From Streptomyces sp. NBC_00289 (lineage in GTDB: Bacteria; Actinomycetota; Actinomycetes; Streptomycetales; Streptomycetaceae): a stretch of 64,000 nt of DNA. The notes beneath the pieces were generated by a model. It was not told where the DNA came from and searched no databases. It saw only the letters and a list, made by a program, of their open reading frames with translations. A program made the translations under genes and the position numbers. This document shows positions 52,546 through 62,178 of the stretch, one piece after another (positions within the stretch are counted from its first letter, which is position 1; each line of letters begins with the position of its first letter). Location: NCBI RefSeq assembly GCF_041435115.1, contig NZ_CP108046.1:8928001-8992000 (forward strand). The letters are read 5' to 3'.

Positions 52546-52614
52546 CGATCGCTCGTCCGACCGTTCGAGAACGCGCCGCGGGCCGCAAGGCACGCGCACC
52601 ACCAGCGAGGCACC

Positions 52615-53937
52615 GTGAACCAGCCCACCCCCGAGCAGCCCGCCGACACCGTGGCCCGGCTGCGCGCCACCTTCCGCACCGGCCGCACCAAGCCCCTCGA
52701 GTGGCGCACGGCCCAGCTGCGCCGGCTGCGCGAGATGCTCACCGAGAACGGCCCGGACCTTGCCGCGGCCCTCCATGCCGACCTGGGCAAGAGCTCCACC
52801 GAGGCCCATCGCACCGAGATCGACTTCACGGTCCGCGAGATCGACCACACCCTCGACCACCTCGCCGGCTGGCTGCGCCCCGAGCCTGCCCCGATCCCGG
52901 CACATCTGGGCGCCGACGCCTCCGCCTGGACGCAGTACGACCCGCTCGGCGTCGTCCTCGTCATCGCCCCCTGGAACTACCCGGCCCAGCTCCTGCTCGC
53001 CCCCGTGGTCGGCGCTCTGGCCGCGGGCAACACCGTGGTCGCCAAGCCCAGCGAGCTGGCTCCCGCCACCTCCGCCGTGCTGGCGCGGCTGCTGCCCGCG
53101 TACCTCGACACCGACGCGGTCGCCGTCGTCGAGGGCGGCATCCCGGAGACCACCGCCCTGCTGGCCGAGCGCTTCGACCACATCTTCTACACCGGCAACG
53201 GCACGGTCGGCCGGATCGTCATGCGCGCCGCCGCCGAGCATCTCACCCCGGTGACCCTCGAACTGGGCGGCAAATCACCGGCGTTCGTCGACCGCGACAC
53301 CGACCTGGACGTCGTCGCGGCCCGGCTCGCGCGCGGCAAGTTCCTCAACGCCGGGCAGACCTGCGTGGCCCCCGACTACGTCCTGACCGACCCGGAGACC
53401 GCCGCCGCCCTCGAGCCCGCGCTGGCCCGCGCCGTCGAGACCCTGTACGGCGCAGACCCGGCGGCCTCCGTCGAGTACGGCCGCATCGTCAACGAACGGC
53501 ACTTCGACCGGCTGTCCCGCCTGCTCGACTCCGGACGTGTCGTGGTGGGCGGCGCCACCGACCGCGCGTCCAAGTACATCGCGCCGACCGTCCTGGCCGA
53601 TGTCGATCCCGCGTCGCCGGTGATGCGGGAGGAGATCTTCGGTCCCGTGCTGCCGATCGTCACGGTCCCCGGCCTGGACGAGGCGATCGACTTCGTCAAC
53701 GACCGCGACAAGCCGCTCGCCCTGTACGTCTTCAGCGACTCCGCCGACACCCGCGGGCGCATCGCCGCCGAGACCTCCTCCGGTGCGCTCGGCCACGGCC
53801 TCCCGCTCGCTCATCTCACCGTCTCCGACCTGCCGTTCGGCGGGGTGGGCGAGAGCGGTACGGGCAGCTATCACGGGCGCTACTCGATCGAGACCTTCAG
53901 CCACCGCAAGGCCGTGCTGGAGAAGCCGCTGAGCTGA
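52615..53937 (+). CDS. Aldehyde dehydrogenase family protein
   Basis: A 440-aa NAD(P)-dependent aldehyde dehydrogenase of the short class-3-like group. The general base is in [14 protein letters not shown] (about residue 215) and the nucleophile in [16 protein letters not shown] (about 250). [21 protein letters not shown] is the cofactor-binding start. The C-terminus [27 protein letters not shown] matches this subgroup. It oxidises a medium- or long-chain or aromatic aldehyde; the substrate is not deducible. Start GTG 52615. It appears monocistronic. Confidence 0.92.
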   Translation: MNQPTPEQPADTVARLRATFRTGRTKPLEWRTAQLRRLREMLTENGPDLAAALHADLGKSSTEAHRTEIDFTVREIDHTLDHLAGWLRPEPAPIPAHLGADASAWTQYDPLGVVLVIAPWNYPAQLLLAPVVGALAAGNTVVAKPSELAPATSAVLARLLPAYLDTDAVAVVEGGIPETTALLAERFDHIFYTGNGTVGRIVMRAAAEHLTPVTLELGGKSPAFVDRDTDLDVVAARLARGKFLNAGQTCVAPDYVLTDPETAAALEPALARAVETLYGADPAASVEYGRIVNERHFDRLSRLLDSGRVVVGGATDRASKYIAPTVLADVDPASPVMREEIFGPVLPIVTVPGLDEAIDFVNDRDKPLALYVFSDSADTRGRIAAETSSGALGHGLPLAHLTVSDLPFGGVGESGTGSYHGRYSIETFSHRKAVLEKPLS

Positions 53938-53980
53938 TGCCGACGGCAGGTCCACCCATATGTGCGGTGGCGAAGCGGAG

Positions 53981-54026
53981 TTGACTGGTCTACACCCTTG
54001 ACTGGTACAGACCAAAGCGGTTGAGT
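53981..54026 (+). promoter_or_regulatory. Chitinase promoter with two DasR-type (dre) sites
   Basis: Direct repeat TTGACTGGT at 53981-53989 and 53998-54006 (17-bp period) forms two imperfect copies of the ACTGGTCTAGACCAGT dre element (53984-53999 and 54001-54016). The second TTGACT is also a good -35. This architecture is known from Streptomyces chitinase promoters, where DasR represses until GlcN-6-P builds up. Confidence 0.8.
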
Positions 54027-54151
54027 ATGGCTCCCACCCCCCACCACGGCCGCGCCCACGCCGTGCCGGGTACACCGGCACGTGCGTTCAAGGTCCGGCT
54101 TCGCCCTGCCCTTGTCCGGGTGCGGCCGTGCTCCGCAAAGGAGTTGTTCCT

Positions 54152-55042
54152 GTGTCGAGGCGCCGCATCTCCGCCGTGGTCACCGCACTCGTCCTCGGCA
54201 GCGCCGTGCCCGTGCTGCTGCCCGCCGCACCCGCGTCCGCCGCCGCGTGTTCGAGCTATCCCGCCTGGACGGCCGGCCGGTCGTACGCCACCGGCGACAT
54301 CGTCCGCTACACCGACGGCAAGGCCTACATCGCCGAACACGACAACCCGGGCTACGACCCGACCATCAGCACCTGGTACTGGGATCCCTACGCCTGCGAC
54401 ACCGGCTCGGGAAACCCCTCCGGCACGTTCGTGGTGAGCGAGTCCCAGTTCAACCAGATGTTCCCGAACCGGAACTCCTTCTACTCCTACAGCGGCCTCA
54501 CCGCCGCCCTGAGTGCCTACCCCGGCTTCGCGAAGACCGGAAGCGACACGGTGAAGCGGCAGGAGGCCGCGGCCTTCCTCGCCAACGTCAACCACGAGAC
54601 CGGCGGCCTGGTGTACGTCGTCGAACAGAACACCGCCAACTACCCCCACTACTGCGACTGGAGCCAGTCGTACGGCTGCCCGGCCGGCCAGTCCGCCTAC
54701 TACGGGCGCGGCCCCATCCAGCTCAGCTGGAACTTCAACTACAAGGCCGCAGGCGACGCGCTCGGCATCGATCTCCTGAACAACCCCTGGCTGGTGCAGA
54801 ACGACTCCGCCGTGGCCTGGAAGACCGCCCTCTGGTACTGGAACACCCAGACCGGACCCGGCAGCATGACCCCGCACAACGCCATGGTCAACGGCGCCGG
54901 TTTCGGCCAGACCATCCGCTCCATCAACGGCTCGCTCGAATGCGACGGCAAGAACCCGGCCCAGGTGCAGAGTCGCGTGGACGCCTACCAGCGGTTCACG
55001 CAGATCCTCGCCACGACGCCGGGCGGCAACCTCTACTGCTGA
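54152..55042 (+). CDS. GH19 chitinase with N-terminal chitin-binding domain
   Basis: A 296-aa secreted chitinase. A signal peptide (RRRISAVVTALVLGSAVPVLLPAAPASAAA) is followed by a CBM5/12 chitin-binding domain (YPAWTAGRSYATGDIVRYTDGKAY to STWYWDPYAC, residues about 33-80) and a GH19 catalytic domain (about 90-296). The catalytic acid is the Glu in NVNHETGG (about 150), with the second Glu in VVEQNTANY. YYGRGPIQLSWNFNYKAAG is the family signature. It hydrolyses chitin with inversion. GTG 54152 has AAGGAG eight bases upstream. DasR sites precede it and a strong hairpin follows. Confidence 0.96.
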   Translation: MSRRRISAVVTALVLGSAVPVLLPAAPASAAACSSYPAWTAGRSYATGDIVRYTDGKAYIAEHDNPGYDPTISTWYWDPYACDTGSGNPSGTFVVSESQFNQMFPNRNSFYSYSGLTAALSAYPGFAKTGSDTVKRQEAAAFLANVNHETGGLVYVVEQNTANYPHYCDWSQSYGCPAGQSAYYGRGPIQLSWNFNYKAAGDALGIDLLNNPWLVQNDSAVAWKTALWYWNTQTGPGSMTPHNAMVNGAGFGQTIRSINGSLECDGKNPAQVQSRVDAYQRFTQILATTPGGNLYC

Positions 55043-55203
55043 GGACACGGGGTCCGCGCAGTGGTCGCTCCGGGCCCTCCGGCGCGTGCCGAACTCGCGG
55101 GTGACCACCGGAAGGCTCCCCGCGGGCGCCGCCGGCATCCGAGCACCCGGCCGCTTCCGACGCCAGGGGCACCGGGGCGCCGACCGGAGCCCCTGAGCGA
55201 CCT

Positions 55204-55245
55204 GCCCGTCCACCGCATCGCTTCGGCGCGACGCGGTGGACGGGC
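55204..55245 (+). terminator. Strong hairpin downstream of the chitinase gene
   Basis: Perfect 13-bp arms GCCCGTCCACCGC / GCGGTGGACGGGC with a 16-base loop that can itself fold (CGCTTCGGCG). It lies 160 bases after the stop. The rest of the 414-bp spacer 55043-55456 shows only the promoter at 55415. Confidence 0.7.
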
Positions 55246-55414
55246 GGTGCCGTCTCCTCCCGCCGGCGGCCGGGACTCTTCCTCCGGGCCTCGGGGCCCC
55301 CGCCGTGACCGCCCGGCCGCGGCCCTGCCGGCTGGTACCGATCCCACGACCCCGCCCCCGACGAGCCGCGTTCGCCCCGGCCGGCCAGAGGCGACTGGCG
55401 AGCGCGAGGTTTTA

Positions 55415-55420
55415 CGTATA
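55415..55420 (+). promoter_or_regulatory. -10 element of the VOC/adenosine deaminase transcript
   Basis: TATAAC in an AT-rich TTTTACGTATAAC patch, about 35 bases before the VOC start codon. No clear -35 is seen. Confidence 0.4.
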
Positions 55421-55456
55421 ACGTCTCCGGTCAATCCCCACCCCGGAGAGGCCCCG

Positions 55457-55852
55457 ATGCGACGTATCGCCCTGGTCACCCTCGTCGTCGACGACTACGA
55501 CGAAGCGATCCGCTTCTACACCGAGGCCCTCGGTTTCCGCCTCGTCGAGGACACCCCGCGCCCCGACGGCTCCCGCTGGGTCGTCGTCCGGCCGGGCCCG
55601 GAGGACGGCGGCACCGACCTCCTGCTCGCCCGGGCCAAGGACGAGGCCCAGCAGGGCCGCGTCGGCGACCAGACCGGCGGTCGCGTCGGCTTCTTCCTGC
55701 ACACCGACGACTTCGCCCGCGACCACGCCCGGATGCTCGCCGCCGGCGTGACCTTCCTGGAGGAGCCGCGGCACGAGCCGTACGGCTCGGTCGCCGTCTT
55801 CCAGGACCTGTACGGAAACCGCTGGGACCTGCTCCAGCCCGCCACCGACTGA
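55457..55852 (+). CDS. VOC (glyoxalase/bleomycin-resistance) family protein
   Basis: A 131-aa vicinal-oxygen-chelate protein with the two beta-alpha-beta-beta-beta modules: [31 protein letters not shown] at the start and [52 protein letters not shown] at the end. Members bind a divalent metal and act as dioxygenases, isomerases or drug-binding resistance proteins. The reaction here is unknown. ATG 55457 with GGAGAGG upstream. It is followed closely (25 bp) by the adenosine deaminase gene and probably cotranscribed with it. Confidence 0.9.
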   Translation: MRRIALVTLVVDDYDEAIRFYTEALGFRLVEDTPRPDGSRWVVVRPGPEDGGTDLLLARAKDEAQQGRVGDQTGGRVGFFLHTDDFARDHARMLAAGVTFLEEPRHEPYGSVAVFQDLYGNRWDLLQPATD

Positions 55853-55877
55853 GACCCACCTGCCGAGGAACACGCAC

Positions 55878-56948
55878 ATGACCGCGCCCCGCATCGACAC
55901 CGAGACCCTTCGCCGCCTGCCCAAGGCCGTCCTGCACGACCACCTCGACGGTGGCCTGCGCCCCGCCACGGTGGTGGAGCTAGCGGAGTCGGTCGGCCAC
56001 ACCCTGCCCACGACGGACCCCGAGGCCCTGGCCGCCTGGTACTTCGAGGCCGCCAACTCCGGTGACCTGGTCCGCTACATAGCCACCTTCGAGCACACCC
56101 TCGCGGTGCTGCAGAGCCGCGAGGGCCTGCTGCGCACGGCCGAGGAGTACGTGCTCGACCTCGCCGCCGACGGCGTCGTCTACGGCGAGGTGCGCTACGC
56201 CCCCGAGCTGATGCTGAACGGTGGGCTGGCCCTGCCCGAGGTCGTCGAGACCGTCCAGGAGGGGCTGGCCGCCGGCATGGCCAAGGCGGCTGCCGCGGGC
56301 ACGCCGGTCCGGGTGGGCACCCTGCTGTGCGGCATGCGGATGTTCGACCGCACGCGGGAGACCGCCGACCTCGCGGTGGCCTTCCGGGACGCGGGCGTCG
56401 TCGGCTTCGACATCGCGGGCGCCGAGGACGGCTTCCCGCCCGCCGACCACCTGGCCGCCTTCGAGCACCTGCGCCGCGAGAGCGTCCCTTTCACCATCCA
56501 CGCGGGCGAGGCGCACGGCCTGCCCAGCATCCACCAGGCGCTCCAGGTGTGCGGCGCCCAGCGCATCGGCCACGGCGTGCGCATCACCGACGACATCGTC
56601 GACGGCAAGCTCGGCCGCCTCGCCGGCTGGGTCCGCGACCGCCGGATAGCCCTGGAGATGTGCCCCACCTCCAACCTGCAGACCGGCGCCGCCGAGTCGA
56701 TCGCCGAGCACCCGATCACGGCCCTGAAGGACCTGGGCTTCCGGGTCACCCTCAACACCGACAACCGGCTGGTGTCGGGTACGACGATGACCCGTGAGAT
56801 GTCCCTGCTGGTGGAGGAGGCGGGCTGGACGGTCGAGGACCTGCGCACGGTCACGGTGAACGCCCTCAAGAGCGCCTTCGTCCCGTTCGACGAGCGCAAC
56901 GCCCTGATCGAGGACGTCGTCCTGCCCGGCTACGAGGCCGCGCTCTGA
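55878..56948 (+). CDS. add: Adenosine deaminase
   Basis: A 356-aa TIM-barrel metalloenzyme that converts adenosine to inosine in purine salvage. Zinc ligands are visible in [11 protein letters not shown] (residues about 19-29), in [10 protein letters not shown] (His about 210, with the catalytic Glu) and in [12 protein letters not shown] (Asp about 290). The second-shell GHGVRI motif lies between. Length is normal for the family. GAGGAA precedes ATG 55878. The 3' end overlaps the convergent DinB-like gene by 19 bases. It follows the VOC gene in one operon. Confidence 0.95.
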   Translation: MTAPRIDTETLRRLPKAVLHDHLDGGLRPATVVELAESVGHTLPTTDPEALAAWYFEAANSGDLVRYIATFEHTLAVLQSREGLLRTAEEYVLDLAADGVVYGEVRYAPELMLNGGLALPEVVETVQEGLAAGMAKAAAAGTPVRVGTLLCGMRMFDRTRETADLAVAFRDAGVVGFDIAGAEDGFPPADHLAAFEHLRRESVPFTIHAGEAHGLPSIHQALQVCGAQRIGHGVRITDDIVDGKLGRLAGWVRDRRIALEMCPTSNLQTGAAESIAEHPITALKDLGFRVTLNTDNRLVSGTTMTREMSLLVEEAGWTVEDLRTVTVNALKSAFVPFDERNALIEDVVLPGYEAAL

Positions 56949-57445
56949 AGCAGCCCCCGCAGATAGGCGGCCTGTCCGACGTGCTGCAGATCGTCGGACA
57001 GGACGCTGACCAGCCGTACGGCCAGGGTGACCGGTGGCTCCCAGCGCTCGTCCACGACGCGCTCGAGGTCCGCGGCGGTCAGGCCGCGCAGGAACCCCAG
57101 GCTCTGCTCGTGCACGGCGTCGTAGTAGCCGGTCAGCAGGTCACCGGAGTCGACGCGCACCTTGGCGACCTGCGCGGCGCTGTGTCCGTAGCCCGTGGCC
57201 CTGCGGGGCAGATCGAGGCCGAAGCGCTTCTCCCAGTCCTGTGACAGCCACACCTGGTCGAGCCCGGAGGCGTCGGCCACGTGGTCGTCCTGGACCCGGG
57301 TGAGGTGCCAGACCAGCCAGGATATGGAGTTGGCGTCCGGGGCGGGGCGGGCGTTGAGCACGTCCGGGGGCAGATCGCCGACGGCGGCGTGGACTTCTTC
57401 CTGGATGCGGTTGAACCCGTCGATGAGGATGTCCTTTGCATGCAT
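56930..57445 (-). CDS. DinB superfamily (DUF664-type) protein
   Basis: A 171-aa four-helix protein ([57 protein letters not shown]) with the three-His metal site expected of DinB-like proteins: H in [10 protein letters not shown] and H in DDLQHVGQ. Relatives include mycothiol-dependent transferases, so a thiol-transfer or detoxification role is possible. An in-frame ATG six codons upstream (57463) is equally possible as a start. Its 3' end overlaps the add gene on the opposite strand by 19 bases. Confidence 0.85.
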   Translation of the reverse strand: MHAKDILIDGFNRIQEEVHAAVGDLPPDVLNARPAPDANSISWLVWHLTRVQDDHVADASGLDQVWLSQDWEKRFGLDLPRRATGYGHSAAQVAKVRVDSGDLLTGYYDAVHEQSLGFLRGLTAADLERVVDERWEPPVTLAVRLVSVLSDDLQHVGQAAYLRGLLQSAAS

Positions 57446-57529
57446 ACGTCCACCATCGCGCATCGCGATCCGTCCTGCGTCCGGAATCCGGCTCCCGTGG
57501 AAACCGCCCGCGGAAGAGGACAGGGCGCG

Positions 57530-58444
57530 TCAGGAGGGACGGGCCCCGTCCTGGAGTGTTGCCAGGCCCTCCGTTTCGAGCAGTTCCATCAGGGCCCGGG
57601 CCGCCGGACTGGTCGTCTGCGGGGGCGGCAGCAGGGCCACCGTCTCGTACACCGCGTCGCCGGTGCCCTTGAGCGGGACGGCCGCGAGTGACTCCCGCTT
57701 GTGCCGGAAATGCGCCGGTACGACGGCGATGCCGAGGTTCTCGTCCACCAGGTTGAGCAGTTCGTGCACGTCATTGACCTCCAGCGCGACGGTGCGTCCC
57801 ACGCCCGCGGCGGCGAAGGCGGCGTCGGTCATGCACCGCGGACCCCAGTCCGGGTGGAAGTCGACGAAGACCTCGCCGCCCAGCTCGTCCGGTGTGACGG
57901 CCGCGCCGGCGGTGGCGAGCCGGTGGGTGGGGTGGCACAGCACGGTCATCGGCTCGTCGGTCAGGGGGACGGAACGCAGCTGGTCGGTGTCCGCCTGCAT
58001 GCGCACCGCGAACGCCAGGTCGAGGCGGCCGGCCGCGACCTCCTCCGCCAGCGCGCCCGAGCCCGCCTGCCGCAGCCGGATCTCCACGTCCGGATGCTGT
58101 CGCCGGAACGCGGCCAGCAGCCTCGCCACGTGGACACCCGCGATGCACTGCTCGGTGCCCAGCGCGAGCGTGCCCCGCAGCACGCCCTGCACGGCGGCGA
58201 CGGCCTCGTGGGCCGCCCGCACCTGCGCCAGGATGCGCTCGGCCTCGCCCAGCAGCGCCCGCCCGGCCTCGGTGAGCGTCACCCGGCGGGTGGTCCGCAC
58301 GAACAGCGGGGTCTGCAACTCCCGCTCCAGGGCCCGGATGGAGGCGGACAGGCCGGACTGGGACACCATGAGCCGTTCGGCGGCCCGGGTGAAATGCCGG
58401 TCCTCGGCGACCGCTACGAAGTGCTGGAGGTGGCGCAGTTCCAT
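57530..58444 (-). CDS. LysR family transcriptional regulator
   Basis: A 304-aa LysR regulator. The winged helix-turn-helix is at residues 1-60 (MELRHLQHFVAVAEDRHFTRAAERLMVSQSGLSASIRALERELQTPLF), with a substrate-binding-like effector domain at about 90-290. ATG 58444 has no ribosome site but TAGGCT eight bases upstream, so it is probably leaderless. It is divergent from an aldo-keto reductase gene that it probably controls, a common pairing. Confidence 0.9.
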   Translation of the reverse strand: MELRHLQHFVAVAEDRHFTRAAERLMVSQSGLSASIRALERELQTPLFVRTTRRVTLTEAGRALLGEAERILAQVRAAHEAVAAVQGVLRGTLALGTEQCIAGVHVARLLAAFRRQHPDVEIRLRQAGSGALAEEVAAGRLDLAFAVRMQADTDQLRSVPLTDEPMTVLCHPTHRLATAGAAVTPDELGGEVFVDFHPDWGPRCMTDAAFAAAGVGRTVALEVNDVHELLNLVDENLGIAVVPAHFRHKRESLAAVPLKGTGDAVYETVALLPPPQTTSPAARALMELLETEGLATLQDGARPS

Positions 58445-58574
58445 GATTGAGAAGCCTATCCGCTGAATTCCATCGGATTCTTCTGTTGGACCGCTGCCCG
58501 CAGGTCGCGAAAGATGGGACCGGATTCCTGGGTCTCCCGGAAACCGCACCCGTGCCAACCCCACTGGAGTCGCG

Positions 58575-59564
58575 TTGTACACCGCACACACCGACCGTTA
58601 CGCGGACATGCCCTACCGGCGCACCGGGCGCAGCGGCCTGAAGCTCCCCGCGCTGTCGCTCGGCCTGTGGCACAACTTCGGCCCGGACCGGCCGGTCGAG
58701 ACGCAGCGCGCGATCCTGCGCCGCGCCTTCGACCTCGGTGTCACCCACTTCGACCTGGCCAACAACTACGGCCCGCCGCCCGGTGCCGCCGAGTCCGCCC
58801 TCGGCGAGGCACTCAAGGCGGACTTCGCGCCGTACCGCGACGAGCTCGTCATCTCCACCAAGGCCGGATACCTGATGTGGCCCGGCCCGTACGGCGAGTG
58901 GGGCTCGCGCAAGTACCTGCTGTCCTCCCTGGACCAGAGCCTGACCCGGATGGGCCTGGAGTACGTCGACATCTTCTACTCGCACCGCCCCGACCCGGAG
59001 ACTCCCCTGGAGGAGACGATGGGCGCCCTGCACACGGCCGTCCAGCAGGGCAAGGCGCTGTACGCCGGCGTCTCCAACTACTCGCCGGAGCAGACCCGCG
59101 AGGCCGCCCGCATCCTCGGTGAGCTGGGCACCCCGCTGCTCATCCACCAGCCGCGCTACTCGATGCTCGACCGGCGTCCCGAGGACGGTCTGCTCGACGC
59201 CCTGGACGAGCTCCGGGTCGGCTCCATCGCCTACTCACCGCTGGAGCAGGGCCTCCTCACGGGCCGCTACCTGGACGGCATCCCGGAGGGCTCGCGGGCG
59301 GCGAGCGACAGCCCCTTCCTGAACTCCGACGCGGTCACCGAGGAACTGGTCGGACGGCTGCGCTCCCTGGACGACCTCGCCAAGTCCCGCGGTCAGTCCC
59401 TGGCCCAGATGGCGCTGGCCTGGGTGCTGCGCGGCGGCCGGGTCACCTCCGCGCTCGTCGGGGCGAGCAGCCCGCAGCAGCTCGCGGACAGCGTCGAGGC
59501 CATCCGCAACCTCGACTTCGACGCGGACGAACTGGCCCGGATCGACGCGCTCGTCCAGGGCTGA
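58575..59564 (+). CDS. Aldo/keto reductase (YghZ/GAP-reductase-like)
   Basis: A 329-aa NADPH-dependent TIM-barrel reductase. The catalytic tetrad is visible: Asp in THFDLANNYG (about 55), Tyr in the same segment, Lys in LVISTKAGY (about 95) and His in IFYSHRPDP (about 140). LTGRYLDGIPEGSRA and SALVGASSPQQLADSVEA complete the cofactor site. It resembles L-glyceraldehyde-3-phosphate reductase-type proteins of the potassium-channel beta-subunit branch. The start is an unusual TTG at 58575 with TGGAG upstream. It is divergent from a LysR gene and ends in a perfect terminator hairpin. Confidence 0.93.
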   Translation: MYTAHTDRYADMPYRRTGRSGLKLPALSLGLWHNFGPDRPVETQRAILRRAFDLGVTHFDLANNYGPPPGAAESALGEALKADFAPYRDELVISTKAGYLMWPGPYGEWGSRKYLLSSLDQSLTRMGLEYVDIFYSHRPDPETPLEETMGALHTAVQQGKALYAGVSNYSPEQTREAARILGELGTPLLIHQPRYSMLDRRPEDGLLDALDELRVGSIAYSPLEQGLLTGRYLDGIPEGSRAASDSPFLNSDAVTEELVGRLRSLDDLAKSRGQSLAQMALAWVLRGGRVTSALVGASSPQQLADSVEAIRNLDFDADELARIDALVQG

Positions 59565-59589
59565 AGCACCCCGGGTGCGGTGCTCCGAC

Positions 59590-59623
59590 AGGTCCCGGAG
59601 GCGATCGGCCGCCTCCGGGACCT
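59590..59623. terminator. Bidirectional terminator hairpin
   Basis: Perfect 14-bp arms AGGTCCCGGAGGCG / CGCCTCCGGGACCT with a six-base loop between the convergent aldo-keto reductase and DUF1905 genes. Confidence 0.85.
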
Positions 59624-59651
59624 CTGCCGTGCGCCGGGGCCCCCGCTCCGG

Positions 59652-59939
59652 CTACGCGCCGAGCCGCTCCTCGAGCCGTACGGTCACCGTGTCGCCCTCG
59701 CCCTTGCCGAGCGCTTCGCGCAGTTCGGCCTTGACGGGCAGCTTGTGGGTGCCGTCGCCCAGGGCCATGAACGAGCTGCGGAAAGGGTGCCCGTCCATCG
59801 TGCCGCGCACCTTCACGAGGCCACGGGTGCCGAAGAACTCCGCGGACCCGGGCCAGACGAGGTAGGTCCAGCCGCCGTCGCTCGGGCTCCTGCGCAGTAC
59901 GGCGGTGAACTGCTCGTCGAGTGGTGCGTTCGTACCCAT
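59652..59939 (-). CDS. DUF1905 domain protein
   Basis: A 95-aa small beta-rich protein matching DUF1905: [57 protein letters not shown] and a terminal [13 protein letters not shown]. The family is common in actinobacteria and is sometimes fused to YdeI-like domains; its function is not established. ATG 59939 has GGAGGAC upstream. It is followed by the shared terminator. The spacer to the next gene (59940-60222) holds AT-richer promoter-like sequence but no gene. Confidence 0.88.
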   Translation of the reverse strand: MGTNAPLDEQFTAVLRRSPSDGGWTYLVWPGSAEFFGTRGLVKVRGTMDGHPFRSSFMALGDGTHKLPVKAELREALGKGEGDTVTVRLEERLGA

Positions 59940-60222
59940 GTCGTCCTCCGCTCGGTGGTCCCCGTATCCAAGAGACCGCCGGGAGCGGGAAAACTCATCG
60001 CGGAGTCCGACGCCGAACGTGTAGTTGTCAGCTTTCGGCCAACCGGCTTGGTGAATATGCCAGGAGAGTGGCCAAAAAGTCGTGGTGACAGTGTTTCGGT
60101 AGTGAACATACTCAACAGTTGAAGGACTTCACGTCGAGCGAAGCAACGATCACGTACTGCACACGAGCCGCACGAAAGAGAGGCCCAGCCGAGAGGCGAG
60201 CGGAGCTACGGGGGTGTGAACC

Positions 60223-60633
60223 GTGCACGACGAGTTCCTGTGCCATGTCACGGCGTACGGTACCTGCGCCGGCCGGCGCATCGGCGTGCCGCTGGGAACC
60301 TATCGGGCGCCCACCCTGGCCCTCGCCCTGTGGTGGCTGCGCGACCGCGCCTCGTGGATGGCCGATCGCCTCGATCCCCGCCCCGAGGCGGCACACTTCC
60401 CCCCGAGCGCGCTCGTCCCGGTCTCCGACACCGTGCTCGACGTACCGACCGTGCTGCGCGCCTGGTGCGGCGACGCCGCCCGGCAGGAGCTGGTCGCGGA
60501 CGGACTGGCGGCCGGACGGCTGGTGCGGATCGCCGTCAGCGACGACACCACCGAGTACGAACTGATGGCCGAGTCCGTCGACGCCCTGCGCATGCAGCGC
60601 ACCACCCCGGGCCTGGTCGTGCCCGTCGCCTGA
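60223..60633 (+). CDS. Hypothetical protein, 136 aa
   Basis: A 136-aa cytoplasmic protein starting at GTG 60223 (HDEFLCHVTAYGTCAGRRIG), with mixed alpha/beta character (APTLALALWWLRDRASWMADRLDP, DTTEYELMAESVDALRMQRT). I do not recognise the family. Two cysteines near the N-terminus (FLCHVTAYGTCAG) are conspicuous. The 283-bp upstream spacer contains CAACAGTTG and a CATACT -10-like hexamer. It converges on the streptophobe gene. Codon use matches the neighbours. Confidence 0.75.
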   Translation: MHDEFLCHVTAYGTCAGRRIGVPLGTYRAPTLALALWWLRDRASWMADRLDPRPEAAHFPPSALVPVSDTVLDVPTVLRAWCGDAARQELVADGLAAGRLVRIAVSDDTTEYELMAESVDALRMQRTTPGLVVPVA

Positions 60634-60680
60634 CACACCCGAAGCTCCGGCGCCGACCCCTCCGTGGCAGGGACTCCGGC

Positions 60681-61928
60681 TCACCGGCGCGTCCACCGCG
60701 CCATCAGCCCGCCCAGGAGTCCGGTGGCCAGCCCCCACAGGACGGCCAGGCCCAGCGCGGGCCAGATCTCCGGGTCCAGAAACAGTTCACCGGACAGGCC
60801 CCCGCCCAGGTCGCCGAAGACGAGCAGCGACAGGCCGTAGTGCGCGGACACGCGGCCCGTCAGGCAGACCATGAGGACCGTCAGTGCCAGCGCGGCCGCC
60901 ATCCGCACCGCGTGCCGCCAGACCCGGGTGCCCGCCGGTGACCGCGCCGCCATCACGTACGCGGCGGCGGACAGCAGCACCGCGTCGACGGCCACGAGCC
61001 ACCACACGCGGCCGTCGTACCGGGACAGCGTGCCCAGGTTGAGCGCGGAGACGTCGCCGGTGCGCAGCACCTCGTCGAGCACGTGCGGCATGGGCAGCCC
61101 GAACGGGCCCTGCACCCGGCCGTGCCACGTCGCCCCGAGGCCGATCGTGAGCGTCAGCCACACCAGGTTCGGCATGCCGAGCAGGATCACGGCCAGGGTC
61201 TCGGCCGCGGGTCCGCGGGTCACCGCCACGACGAGGGCGATGACGACGCCCAGGGCGACGTACACGAGCAGCAGGACGACCATGGCGTACGCGGCCGGCC
61301 GTACCGACTCCCGCAGGCGCAGCAGCCGGGCCCGCAGCGGAGGCTCACCGGAGACCAGCACCGCCACCACCAGCACAGCGCCCAGCCACACCAGGCCGGA
61401 GATCACGCTCAGTGGCACGTCAGTGGTGAAGCCGACCCTCGGCGCGACGTCGAACACGTCACCCAGGTCGGCGAGCACTCCCTCCCCGAGGGAGACCGCG
61501 AAGGTCTGGCGGGCCGCGAGGGCGAGGGCCGTCAGCGCGAGCAGCCACGGCACGGCGATCCGGCCCGCCCAGCCGGCCAGCTCGCCACCGCCGACGACCG
61601 CACGGCGCCGCAGCGGCCGAAGGAAACCCGCGGCGAGCGACAGGGCCCCGACGAGCGTGACCGACAGCGGGACCACCGTCAGCCCCGCCCGCGTCTCGGC
61701 CAGCTCCCCGGCGTCCCCGGACAGCTCGAGACTGCCGCCGACCGCGGTGACCACGGTGGCCGCGACGACTCTGGGGAACGCGTTGTCCGGGAGGTCCGTC
61801 GCACCCGCCGCCCACAGACCAAGGGCGGCGACCACCGCCATGGCGACGAGCGTGCCCAGCGCCGTGACGAGCGCCTGGGGCCAGCCGGGGCGGGCGACCG
61901 CCTGCTCGGAACGGGTTCGACGGCTCAC
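60681..61928 (-). CDS. Streptophobe family membrane protein
   Basis: A 415-aa very hydrophobic protein with about ten transmembrane segments, separated by short arginine-rich cytoplasmic loops (FLRPLRRRAVVGG, LRARLLRLRESVRP). The conserved middle region contains LGMPNLVWLTLTIGLGATWHG and GPFGLPMPHVLD, typical of the streptophobe family, restricted to streptomycetes and of unknown function. The N-terminus (MSRRTRSEQ) is basic. It is divergent from the RsbW-like kinase gene and converges on a hypothetical gene. Confidence 0.82.
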   Translation of the reverse strand: MSRRTRSEQAVARPGWPQALVTALGTLVAMAVVAALGLWAAGATDLPDNAFPRVVAATVVTAVGGSLELSGDAGELAETRAGLTVVPLSVTLVGALSLAAGFLRPLRRRAVVGGGELAGWAGRIAVPWLLALTALALAARQTFAVSLGEGVLADLGDVFDVAPRVGFTTDVPLSVISGLVWLGAVLVVAVLVSGEPPLRARLLRLRESVRPAAYAMVVLLLVYVALGVVIALVVAVTRGPAAETLAVILLGMPNLVWLTLTIGLGATWHGRVQGPFGLPMPHVLDEVLRTGDVSALNLGTLSRYDGRVWWLVAVDAVLLSAAAYVMAARSPAGTRVWRHAVRMAAALALTVLMVCLTGRVSAHYGLSLLVFGDLGGGLSGELFLDPEIWPALGLAVLWGLATGLLGGLMARWTRR

Positions 61929-62052
61929 GCTGTCACGCTAAGCAGCACCGACCCGGCCCGCCCGCCGGGAGGACCGTCCGCGCCGGCCCGCGCGACGCGC
62001 GGGACCGGACCCGACGGTCGTGCCGCAAGCGGCGTCACCGGATCTGGGGCCT

Positions 62053-62091
62053 GTCGTCAGGATCAGGACGGGCTCGCCTGATCCGAACGAC
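62053..62091. promoter_or_regulatory. Extended hairpin upstream of the RsbW-like gene
   Basis: Inverted repeat: outer arms GTCGT/ACGAC and inner arms GGATCAGG/CCTGATCC separated by two unpaired bases each side, loop nine bases. It lies 90-125 bp before the kinase start, in the divergent spacer. Could be an operator or a leader-RNA structure. Confidence 0.45.
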
Positions 62092-62178
62092 GGACCCTGG
62101 TGGACTGCGCGGCGCGAGTCGGGGTACGAGGACTGGTGCAGCAGCGTCCGGGCAGTCCGGCATTCGAGAGAGAAACGC

